Shown one piece after another: positions 48,080-60,000 of a stretch of DNA of 64,000 nucleotides. Below the pieces are notes generated by a model, which saw only the letters and a program-made list of their open reading frames with translations, was not told the origin of the DNA and ran no database searches. Location: contig NC_067116.1 of the NCBI RefSeq assembly GCF_021347895.1, positions 40,629,677-40,693,676 of the forward strand. Direction: 5' to 3'. Position 1 is the stretch's first letter, and each line of letters starts with the position of its first letter. Source of the DNA: Acanthochromis polyacanthus (lineage: Eukaryota; Chordata; Actinopteri; Pomacentridae). The position numbers and the translations under genes are program-made.

Positions 48080-51000
48080 GTAATTAAAGAATGAGAGCTG
48101 CAGGGAATGTGACTGTGCCTTTTGTAGCTTTAGTGCTGCTCAGAAGTGAGTTCAGCTACTGTGTGACCTAATTGCACTTTGTGGTACATCATTTACAGTA
48201 TATTTATAGGACATTCATAAAGGATAATCCTGCAAGAGCTCATCCGTGGAAAGTTTTTTCCCCCTCTCTGTGTGTGAGCGAGGGTGTGGGCCAGTAATCA
48301 GGCTGTGACAGACACATCTGAACTGACTAACCTACTGCTATTTTTTGCACAGTGCATGTTGAGCCCGTGAAGTAGCACAGCTGACATTTCATTTGCAGCC
48401 TCACATGATGAGGGAAGCAGCAGCTGTTGTTGTTATTGCGTTGCCCTGGAAGCTGACATTTAATTAGCAGCAATTTCTTGACCGAAATCCTTATCCACAA
48501 GCTTCTTTGTTTTCACTTAAATCAAATGAATCTGCTCAATCCACCTCTGACTTGATGTTTTGTGGTGTTTGTTGTGTCTTCATGTGCCTCTCTAGTGCCA
48601 AGGGGTTAGTGGCATCATCGTCGTTACCATGGTTACCACCTTGATGCTGGTGTACAACAGCATCTCCGGTGACAGGTCCTCGTCAGCGTCTTCTCGCCGG
48701 TTGGATGCTCCGGCTCCGTCCACGAAGAGACCAGATAAGCCGCCGAAACTCCCGGTGTCAACTCTGGAGGGCTACGCAGGTGTCATGGATCACAAGGTAA
48801 ATACGCAACATCTGTGCACTGCGAGACATCTGTCATGCTGCAGCATCATGCACAAAAATGGCATTGCAACTCATTTTCTGAAACGCTGAATAATTACATT
48901 ACTGTCTGCAGCTCATAAAAGCTACTAAGAAGTAATCAGTAAAGGATCATCTGTGGTGATTAACAGTGACTGTACTGGTGTTTTCATCCCATTTGAGAAA
49001 TAAATTCACTTTTAAAGAAATCAAAAAGGTTGGATCAAGGCTAAATATTCACAGAGAGCTCATTTAAACTTGATTGTGTGCTCCAACATCAAAAGTAGCA
49101 ACACCTGAGGTAAGGAATCAGTGCATTATGGGCCTGCAAGGTGCCTGAGAGGGAAGTAGATTGAATTAGTGGAGCAAATAGCATGCTGGCAGGTTAAAAA
49201 AAAAAAAAGAAGAGAGTCTGACATGTTTTGAGAGGAAAGAAATAAGAGACAGCAGCACATGGTTCGAACCGAGGATTAAAAGAAAAAGAGCAAGACAGTC
49301 AGATTCAGTATCTTTGAAGAAATTATGCTTGCTCTGGTTCAATCATGGCATAACACAGTGGTGGTTATCCTTTAACTGTGCTTTTACCTTGTGAGTCAGC
49401 GAGGAATTTGAATCCACTCAGTGCATTTGGACAGACTGTATTTGTAATCAGCTGGGTATACGTGTCAAACACCAAATGCTAAAAAAAAAAAAAAAAAAAT
49501 GTCCTTGCTGTGGCACTTTGCTTTTTTCCCCCAACAAACTGCACCTAATCTGTATTCTGCTGTCATTCAGGTAAAGCACAGAGACCAGCATGTAAATGCA
49601 GTGCTCAGGTATGCACTGGAAACAGCTTTTTGAAACTGGCCCGGTCGACTTGAATTCTGTCTTTGCTTGTGCTCACAGCTGAATCTAGATTTTTGGGTTG
49701 CAAGTTATTTTTCTCTTATTAGCAGCCTTAGTAAACTTCTCCAAGTAAGTTTAATTGAAATTGTGTAGCAATTTCTATTCAAAGAAGCTTCAGAATAAAA
49801 CATGAGTCTGCTGTTAAAGCTTTATTTTTTTCCATCCAAGGCCTTTTAAACATCATTTAATCTCTTACGCCCCAAACCTAAAAGCTGAACTTTCCATTGT
49901 AGCACCAGCTCTAAAATATCGCAACAGTTTACTCCATTTCTTAATTCATAATTAATGCGTTCACTATGAAATATTCAGTGACAAAAGCACTTAAAACAGG
50001 ATGGGTTTCTACCTAAGCAGTCAGTCAAGACATGGGCATTGCAATGTTTTCACCGTGTGAGTGCAATGAGTGCAGCTGTAAGGCAGAGGACTATTGCATT
50101 GCACAGTATTGCAGACGGCTCATTCAGATAGACTCCCTTTGGTAGGAAAGATATACAGCAGGAGTGGGAAGCACATTGCTCTGTTCCTGCAGCGCTGGAG
50201 AGGAAAGAGTTAGGAGAAAATAAAAAGTGGTGGATGAAGTTCACCTTAAGCTGGGAGCTTAAAGATCAATGAGATGAGAGAGGTTTGGAGAAGAGGTTTG
50301 ATCCGGCAGAGGCCTGCAGGATTTCATCTCTGGCAGATTCAAAGTTCCTCCGAGATGTTGCAACCCTCATCAGATCTCCTTTAAAGTTGATGAAAAAGAA
50401 ACATTCATGCACAGATTTCACAGGTGCTCTCGAGAGAAGCGAGAGGTAGCTGCTTCAGTTGAGCTGCAGGCACTTTATTACTCACAGCCGCCTGATCGTC
50501 CACGTCCTGACGGCTGATTGGTGATGGATCCACACTGCGACATTTTCATACTGCTTAGTGTCACTCTGCCCTCCTCTTCCTCCCTCTCATTGGGGGCTTC
50601 CAGCTCTGCTGCTGTTTCTGCTGCTGCTGCCTCTGACAAAGCCCAGGAATGACTAACCAGACCCGCTGTACGATCTGTTGAGTGGGTGGATCCGTCTGTA
50701 CGTTTCATTCCAGGGTCATCTGAGGTCTCCTGCAGGCTGCTGGAGGGAGCCTTGGCTTTGATTCACACGCTCGTGCACACAATCCCATGCAAATGCCCAG
50801 ACGTGCTGTTAAAAATTTTTATACCTTCATCAGGGTCAGAGATGCCTGGAAATACAAGGGCAGCTCTATCCTTCTGTGCCCGCTGAACCCTGTTTATGGC
50901 CTGGAATATCTGGTCTGCATGGGAAGTGATTTCACTGAGGTGGGGGGGGTCTGAGTCGGCTTTTGCTCATTTAAGCGTCACCCCGAGAGCTGGTGAAAAC

Positions 51001-53968
51001 ATACCAGCATGCGTTAATCACCACGGCTGTGCTGCTTGGTGTGGCTGACAGTTAAAGGCTAAAAGATTTCTCTCTTTTCTTTAAATTGCGAACTGAAAGC
51101 AGCAGCGATGAAACAGAAAAATCCATATAGTGCAAGATCAAAGTTGCAGAGCACATTTATGTGGTGTAGTTAGGGCAACAAGTCTCACTGCGTTTCCTTT
51201 CTCTGCCTTTTGCAATATGTGCAGGTTTCTGAGAGACGCCTGCTTCTGGTATGTTTGCTTTTTCTACCGCTGGTTACAGTAATTAGAGCTGCAGAGTTGA
51301 ATAGATTCCTTCAAACACACACGCTCACACACAGTTGCTTCATCCTTCACTCCTCATCTTCCCTGATGTTTTGCCGATTCCAGTTAAAGAGATGTTGACC
51401 TTTGAAGAACTGTCGGCAGAATCAATCTGCATTGGCCTTTATGGGCTCTAATCACAAAGCCTGAATGTAGCTTGTGTGTCAGTGCAGCTTTATGATGTAC
51501 CTACTTATTATGGGCAATACCTTTTCTGTGCTCTGTCAGCCTTTAAAAGCAGTCAGCCTTGGAGAAATAGGTGCCATTAGAAAGTCAAAAAGAAATCTCT
51601 CCGACCTACGCAGGCTCCTTTCTAAAGTTCACCGTGAAGCTGCCGTGTGTTGTGCAGAGGTAGCTCATAATAACAGACAACTTTGTGAGCAAAAAAACGA
51701 GCACAGGCGTACAATAAATAGCCCTGTGCTGAGCTTACTTCATGGATGAACTGCCAGGATATGCAAATTTTAATTCCGCTCAAAGTAAGGGAACAGTCCT
51801 GGCTGAGCAGGTTGTATTATCAGCTGTCACACTCAGAGGGATGTTACTTTGCCCGATTCATAGTCTAGCTTGTTGCTAATGAGATAAAACTTTATGCATC
51901 CTGAAGGAAATTCTTTTGCCAGATATTGCTCAGAAAAAACAAATGGCAGGACATAATAGATGCAGCACCGAAAAGTAAAAAGCAATAAGATCTTAGTACA
52001 GTGCACCTCTGAAAAAAATGAGGCAAAAGAAGGCTAGAATAGAACAGTAAAAAGGAATGCCAGCTAATATATGGAAGGGTAAAAAGTTATATTAAACATG
52101 ATAATGACAATAATTTAAGGGAATATTATATTGCTCCTGAACAATGAAATGAAAATTAAATATTACACATGCTGACAGTGTTGTACATGAAGGGAAATAT
52201 GGCACATGTAATCAAAATGAAATGTTTCACCTAAGAATGGAAAATGTGAATTATTGCACATGGAATTAAATATTACACATGATGCAGAAACAAATATTGT
52301 ACAAACTATTGAGAAGTAATATTCTAGTGATGTTGATAATATTGTTTAGATCCAAATGTCCAATATTTCTTAAACACTGTGTTTCTTTATTAATTTACAA
52401 CACCAAGAGACCACTCAATGGAAGAGATGAATGGAAAAAGCCTATAAAAGTCATGATTGTCATCTTTTTTACAGTCAGGTCGAACCAGGTGAGAATGTTT
52501 TTGGCATTTCTCTGTCAGTTTTCTTCGTTACGAGGTGTATTCTTCCCTAACTGTCCAGTCAGACCTTTGTCCGAGGCCGACTGGATTAAAAAGACGGGTG
52601 CTTTGATTATCTCAACCTTTATTCCCTCAATTTGGGAACAGACCGAGCTTTGGATTGCGCCCCAACTGTGTGTCAGGGGCTTAATGAGATGTCTGGAGGA
52701 GCCGTCAGGAGGATTTCTTTGTAATTAATTGGCTCTCTGAGAAAAGAAAGCAGCACCGATCACCTAACTCTCACACCACAGAACAGGTGCCACTTAATCT
52801 GCCTCTGCTCTCCGCTGAGCCATTAGCCTAATTCTGTGCACTTTGGAAAGTGTACAGTTTCTGTAGTGATGCGCTAAATATTTTTGGATCACAGCTGCAT
52901 CTTCATCCACCGCCGCTCAGAGGACGGTTGGCGTTAAATGACAAAGCCGGCGATATTCTGCATCTTCCTTACTGTCAAAAAAATCCCATTAAAAGTCCAA
53001 AACCAGCTAATTAAGTGCTAGAAGAGGTATTGTCTGTGTAAAGCCCGATATAGCTTATGCCGCTGTGCAATCGAGCGCTGTTGTTATTCAAATTCTATCG
53101 CACTGAGTCACACTGCACTGGGTGACACGTTACTTCATTATGATGCCGACTCAGTTCAAATCTGCTGCTCAAAATACTATCATTTTTTCAAAACTGAAAG
53201 CATATTTTCTTGACCTATTTCTATAGATTTTAGCTTCTGCCAGAGATTTTCTGACTGATTGCTGGGACCCACAGACGATATGTATAATATGAATGCTTTG
53301 TTGGGGGAAAATATCTGAAATCACATCCTGGCTCGCTGAATAATAACTGCCTTTAACAGACACTTGATGCTTTTGTGAACGGTGAATCAAAATGTTGGAC
53401 ACATCAGGAACAGCATGTGACTTTCAGTGTTTTATTCTGTCCCACGCTTCAATTTTATGTGGAACACTTTGTTACGTGATGTTTCTGAACATCAGTGTGT
53501 TGTGTTGGATTGAATTTGTGTCTTTTATATTGTATTATAACTGACACTAGGGAGAGATGCTCCCATGAGGTTGTGCTATAAAAGTAACGCCAACTAAGTA
53601 ACATCCACTTGAATACCAGGAACCCAAGTTTCCAGAATGTTTTATTGTAAGGAGACAATGAGTGTTGCACACTTCACCTGTCAGTGGTTTCAACCCTCGT
53701 GTCGTCGTGCGGGTCAAAATTGACCCGTTTTTAAGTTTGAAAATGTGGGGAAAAATATATATTTTCACAGTGAAACTTATAATGTCCACATTTTCAACAT
53801 TTTTGGGAAATCTTTGACCATTTTTTGGTAGAAAAAAAGAAATGTTAAAATGTCTCTTAAGAACATTCACAAAAAAAAAAAAAATCAACCAAAATCCAGT
53901 GAATTTCGCTGGATTTTGGTTGATTTTTTTTGTGAATGTTCCTAAAGAAAATATTGGAAGTTTTACTG

Positions 53969-54001
<33 letters not shown>

Positions 54002-57000
54002 TGCAATCACCTTAGATATTTTTAGGATTTTTTTGGAATATTTTTACTAATTTTTTTTAAAAAAAATTTACAAGGATTTTCTTGCCAAATTTGGGGCCTT
54101 TTTTAAAATAAAACTTTAAATGGAAACTTTTAATGAATTATTTGAATTTTCTTCCTGAAGGTTTTGCAAATTTTCAGAAATTTGAGGAATTATTTTGCAG
54201 AATTTTGGGATTTTTTCAAACAAGGAAACAATATTTTTTGGTGCTCGTAAATGAAGACAGCAGGAGGATTGATGTTGTGGCTGATTTCATATATATGTGG
54301 AGTGATTTTTAGATACCCACAATACAGTATATATTATTTTTCACAAAAAAATGTTGATTTAGTTCCTAAAAACTCCTCTCATTGTGTTAAAGTTACATAT
54401 TTAGATTTTTTTTTTTGCATTCAAATAACCCTTTTCAGCTTAAAATGGCTAAGTTGTATCTCTACATCATTGCATCCTCTAGAACAAAGACTCAAACATG
54501 GAGCCCGTGGGCCAAACAGAGGGTCTAATCCAGCCCGTGGTACGACTTTGTAAAGTGTCAAAATTGTAGAGAAGACATGAACTGCAAATTGTAAATTTGT
54601 AAAATTATAAATTTAAAATAATTTCCAGACCAACACAAGTTGTTTTGATCATACAGTAAAACACTCATTGGTTTTTTTGTCATTTTGTGTGTCATTTTTG
54701 GAATATTTTGTCTTGTTTTTGTTGTTTTTTTGTCTGACTTTTGTTGTTTTGTGTGTCATTTTTGTAATATTTTGTCTTGTTTTTGTTGTTTTTTTGTCTG
54801 ACTTTTGTCGTTTTGGGTTTCCTTTTTGTCTCACTTGTGTTTTTTGACCTATTTTTTCATTTTGTGTTTTGCTTTATTATTTTGTGTCGTTTTGTGTAGT
54901 TTTTTTGTCTTGATTTTGTCCGTTGTGCATTGTTTTGTCCCTCGACTAATTTTTGTCTTGTTTTTTCTTTTTTTTTAATGTTGGTCTCATTTTTTCTCAC
55001 TTTGTGTCTCGTTTTTGGCATTTTGCATCTCATTTTCTGGAATATTTTGTCTTGCTTTTGTTGTTTTTTTGTCTGACTTTTGTCATTTTGATCATAAAGT
55101 AAAATACTGTGTCATTCAGTTCCAGATACCTGCAACTAAATGTTTATTTTCTTTGTCAAAACGCTGTGATCTGGAAGTTGTAATGTGTAAATGATAAACT
55201 GAGGAATAATGTTGCTGGAATTGAACTTAGTTTTCTTAAATTTCAGGTTGTTCATGGCATTTTTAAAAAGATAATTCCTTAAATGTGAACATTTTCTGAA
55301 TGTACTTTTTTGCACTAAAATAAAGGACAAACATGGAGTTGTTATTTATAGGTTATTATCCTCTGATTTTACTGGTCCAGCCCACTTGAGATGAAATGGG
55401 GCTGAATGTGGATCAGAACTAAAGTGAGCTTGACACCCCTGCTCTAGAAGCTCACCTACAGCTGTCCTCAAACACTGTAAAACTGCTCTGGGCTCTAGCT
55501 GTAATTTTAGAGCCTGCACATATGAACCAGAAAACAATTGGTTTATTTGTTTTTTTACGTATGAAACCCTGCAATTCTGAGGTAGAAATGGCAATGACTC
55601 CTTATTTTGCTACATAATGTGTTCTAGTATATAAAAAAGACTATATGATATAATAACATACATGTTAACAAGGTAATATAATTGATTTTCATCAAATCTC
55701 TGCCATTTTTCTTTACTTTTTGCCTTAATTCATGACTCCTCTCTGACCTCCAAATTGCTCAAAAAACATTGAAACATTTTCCCTTTAAATTTACGCTATC
55801 TGCCCTTTGTAAGCCGAATGGGTTTGTGGGCACCAGGCTGGAGGCACAATGGAAGCTCTTGTGCAATATTAGAGGCTGACTGATGGGATTTGCTCTTAAA
55901 GCAATCATGAACTTGGACTCCCCTGAGAAGTGTATAATCAAGATCATACTGATGAGTCTGGAGTCAGTGTGTGGGTGGCGGTACTTGACGGCGACTCCAT
56001 CCGAGCTGCTGCTTCTTCTTCTGCCACTCTTTAACACGGCGGCTCTCATTAATCCCGTCGGCTTCACATCAAACTGCACGGAGCAGCCTCGTAAGGTTGA
56101 ACCTATCGCTTTTTAGATCATGTTAATCAAGGAAAGTGTATTCCTTACGAGGTTATGTATTATTGATCAAGGTAGACAACCCTCCGTCTACGTGATAAAG
56201 TGCAGCCTACGAGTGTTTGAGGGAGTCACCGAGTGTTGGCTCCCAAATTAACAGACCACCAGGTTAATTCAAGGCTGATTATGAGTGAAACCCACCTGTA
56301 ACATTTGATACATTACATTCATTTATTCATTCTTCCTTTCAGCCTCTCTGCAGCTGCCAGGCTCCTGAGATATTCTCCATCTGATTTTGAAAGCCCCGTT
56401 CACTGTGGTGCGGGCTTTATAAGTACCTATTTCCCAGCCATATCAAGCTGCCAGAAGCTCAGGGAGCTGGAGCTTCAGCATGGCTGTCAAGGACACTTTT
56501 ATTACTTCACAGGCACTTTAAACTACGATACCATCCGTCCAACCTTCAATTGCCTTTTACTCGTTTAACACATTCCTGGATTGTTAAAATGATGAAAAGT
56601 TGCTTGGGAGTAATCACCTGGGCGGCACTAGAGTGAAAATGCTCTTTTTCTGTTGCATGTAGAAGAGGAAACAGCTAAAGGGGGACTGTGACTTTCACCA
56701 GTGACGGCATGGAGGGTGTGTTTGTGCAGTGAGGTGTGTAATTTGCTCCAACCTACCCGTTACTGAAGGAGGGGATGTCTGCTTACACAGTCCTAACAGG
56801 AAATAGTTTCTTTTAGGGGGAAGCGTGTTGGAGAATAGAAATTTCTGAATGTGTAGAGGCAGGTATTGTTTGTTTATGTGAGTTTGTATAGGCGGAATAA
56901 TAACCGGTTTCGAAAGTGGGCTTTTTTTTTTTTGCAGATTCTTGCTGGAGAAACGTGATCGTGTTACATATTCGGGCGCCGCGATGATGTTTTATTGGCG

Positions 57001-60000
57001 TCCACTCATGCATTCACATACAGAGAGACAAACCCATGCACACGAGGCAGTCATTCAGTGTGGGGTCACAGAGATAGTGGAGGTGTATTATAAATATAGA
57101 AGTAGCAGCAGCACAGCCTGTGGCTCTGGTAATATCACCTGTATGCACGCACACACACACACGCACACGCACACGCACACGCACACGCACACGCACACGC
57201 ACACATTCCCACCTCAGAAACTGATGGAGTGTGAAGCTCAGAGCACAGTTCAGAATGCCAATGTAGCTCTCTATTAAGGCTGGGAATAATTCATGTGAAG
57301 AGTCTCCGGGTTTCTGCTGTCGGAACGTTCAATTCGAGTTCACCTCCTTCTGCTTTGGAAACCCGGTTGGACACAACAGCACGAATGCTCCGTCCGTATA
57401 ATTCAAACCAGCACAACAGCTCGACTCTTCGGCACTGCAGACCACCCTGACACGGCTGACATGAATTATCCTCAGTCTGGATTTTGTATGAGCGAGCGTG
57501 TTCTGTCCGATACACGCATCCCCTGTTCTCTGATATTTTAAATGAACATCGCTCCGAGGCTGTGTTTCCCTGAATTAATGTGTATGTGTGATACAAAATG
57601 GAAGTGCTGTGTAGAATAGCCTCTTCTGAACTGCCAGCCGCGATGATTCGCAGTGCATTTGAATAACAGCATACCTGACAGATACGAGAATCCACCCGAG
57701 TCTGCACTTTATTCAGGTCGATGGACGCAGATGAAAGAATAATTACGGTGTGTGAACTTCAATCTGGGTGCTTGTGAATGTATTTGACATAAAACTACTT
57801 TAACTTGTGAGTGTAAATGTCAAGAGAAAAAAAAACAGAATAAAAATCCACACTTTTGACTGCAGCGTCAGAGATGCTTTATATCAGGCTTGTGGAAAGT
57901 TGCCTTTCCATCGGTGTAAAATTTGCATTACACGGACTGTGCTTAAATGTTTCAGGGTTTAAGGCTTTCTCTCTCGGCAGCCAAGTTTCACGATCAAGAC
58001 AAGGATCTCTGAGGATATTACTTACACCTGATGACAGGCTGCAGAATCATCTTTTGCTCGTTGCTACTTTATCTTTGTCAATCATACACAACTGACAGCC
58101 AGTCTAGACTGAATGTGCAAAGACAGACTGCTATAAAACTTTGCTTAGACAATCATAATCCCCAGAGGATACATTTGTCTACATTTTGGAGGTTGCCTCT
58201 AGCACCAGCATAAGGTTCAAATCTGTGGTTTCAGTATGGATTCACAACAAGCGTAGTTCATGTTCCCCTCAGACTAAATTATAGCCCTTAGATCAAAATT
58301 GGAATTTCTCAAATGCTTTAATTTGAATAAATCCCTGCAAAACCAACACTCCTATTAGCCTCAGCATAGTCTGACTCACCGGATGTAGACTTGGGGAATA
58401 AGCCTGCCGTTTCAGCCACAGATTTCATGTGAAAATCTTCTCCCCATCCGATGTCTGCCCTTTACTGGTTTCAAAAGCTCCCCAACCACAAGAAACAACA
58501 ACCTCAGAGCTAGCAACCTTTACACAGAAAATGTCCAGTTTTACCAAAGATTTAGATTGTCCAATAAAGCCAGCAGTCCTGCCCTAATGAGTCTTTTTAA
58601 TGACAACGTTGACCTTCCTATTTGCAGATGTCCCACCAATATTTTGCAGTGACACCATCGCTGCATGATTGTGTTTGGTTTAGAGAAACACATAGAAGTC
58701 AGAGTGTTTTCCCCATGCAAGGCTAGCCTCAGCAGTACTTAAATAATTAGCTACATCTTAATGCTAAACTGCAATGGTGCATATGCTAAACATTCAACCT
58801 GCTAAACATTTATAGCTTGGAAAATCCAAACTGAATCTCCATGTAATCTCCTATCTCCATGTTAGGAGATACAGGAGAATCAGTTTGGCATTGGGCGAAT
58901 TGAATCGTGTTTCCCTCCCGGGACAGTTTGGTACGACCAATCATAGCACGGGAGGCGGGAGTTAATGCTGCGTCATCTTCAGCGCCTCGAAGATGATGCC
59001 GGAGAAGGAGGAGGGTGGCCAAAGCGAATCTTTTTGTGGTCTCTTGGCGTTTTGGATGGCGTTAGTCGTTGCCTCTTTTCACTTGACGTTTCCGACGATG
59101 AGGAGGCAGTGGATGGCTCGTTACTTTGGGCTTCTTGCCATTGTTTGTACAGAGGAAAATTCCGTTCCAAACGTGTGAGTAAATTTAAGCAACTTTTACA
59201 CATACGCACCGACTTGGTTTGGCTCTGATTTAAAGTTATTCCTAACACCGCTAATCTTTCGTAAGGAGTCTTTTGTTGCGTAGCCTTTTCAAAAATAAGT
59301 GTTGTACTTGAGAGTACCCCATGTATTCGCAGATTTTTGTGACAAAAACGGCAGTAATCATTCACCGCGACGCTTTCTTGGCTGCATGCCATTGTTGTTT
59401 GGACTACATGGACTTCAAGGTCGATTTGTTTGTGCGTCACATCCGTGTTACGCTGATTGGTTCTTTCTCGTTCAAGCTGCATTCGTTAGCCCTTCCTTTT
59501 TGAAATCGTCTCCTGTCATCACAATGCCAGACTGCCTTTATTTGTATTTATATTAATACATAAATAAAGTCAGTCTGGATTTTCCAGGCAAAAACATTTA
59601 CATGTTGCTAGCGTGAGCATACTAACGTGCAGACTCATAAGTTCAGCTCAAAGTACAACTGTGCTTAAGTGCAGCTTCACAGAGCTCCCAGCATGCCCAG
59701 CTCTTAAGGTGTTCCGGGAAAAAGAACCATCATTTTCACCATTTCTCCAGCTGTACACGTGGTAGCTGTAAGCTGCCTAGCCTCAGGCTCTTACTGAACT
59801 CTGAACAGCCTGTTATTTCCAGCTGTGCTCTCTCATGATTCATTAAGCCCCACAAAAGGTTTTTCTCAAGTTAAGTCATTTTCAACTCCATCTATTTGTG
59901 TCACCTTGCACAAATTTGCATCTAAAAATTTGCCTTCTGTCTCGTCACCTTCATGTTTTTATAGCCTTTGACAGCATGAAGGGGAAAATACTGATTGCTT

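Larger units (their letters stand above)
53691..54271. mobile_element. MITE with central foldback hairpin
   Basis: The left end CAACCCTCGTGTCGTC pairs imperfectly with the reverse complement of the right end, CAATCCTCCTGCTGTC. The left arm continues GTGCGGGTCAAAATTGACCC, a terminal motif I recognise from an abundant fish DNA transposon family. A long hairpin lies at 53861-53941, followed by an (AT)n run. It is non-coding. Confidence 0.65.
58813..59591 (-). mobile_element. TIR element carrying a ZAD-like zinc-finger ORF
   Basis: 779 bp. The left terminus (58815-58834) and the reverse complement of the right terminus (59589-59570) agree as GCYTGGAAAATCCARACTGA at 18 of 20 positions. A 9-bp AAACATTTA occurs directly outside both ends (58804-58812 and 59592-59600), a candidate target-site duplication. 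Each terminus continues inward as a palindrome. The interior is richer in CpG than the surrounding intron and holds a minus-strand ORF. The 9-bp duplication would fit MULE-type elements, but no transposase is present, so the superfamily is open. Confidence 0.65.

Noticed and set aside
49260..49275. GGTTCGAACC resembling a tRNA B box
   Set aside because: Upstream sequence is A-rich with no A box or acceptor-stem pairing.
52279..52728. 149-codon ORF in st6galnac5 intron 2
   Set aside because: No recognisable domain and intronic composition; treated as chance, with only the underlying non-coding conservation worth testing.
54649..54834. Lys/Thr-rich minus-strand ORF
   Set aside because: Translation of the T-rich minisatellite inside the hAT element.
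57291..57707. 138-codon minus-strand ORF
   Set aside because: No domain, signal or splice context that I recognise; the lower stop frequency is explained by a locally higher CpG content.
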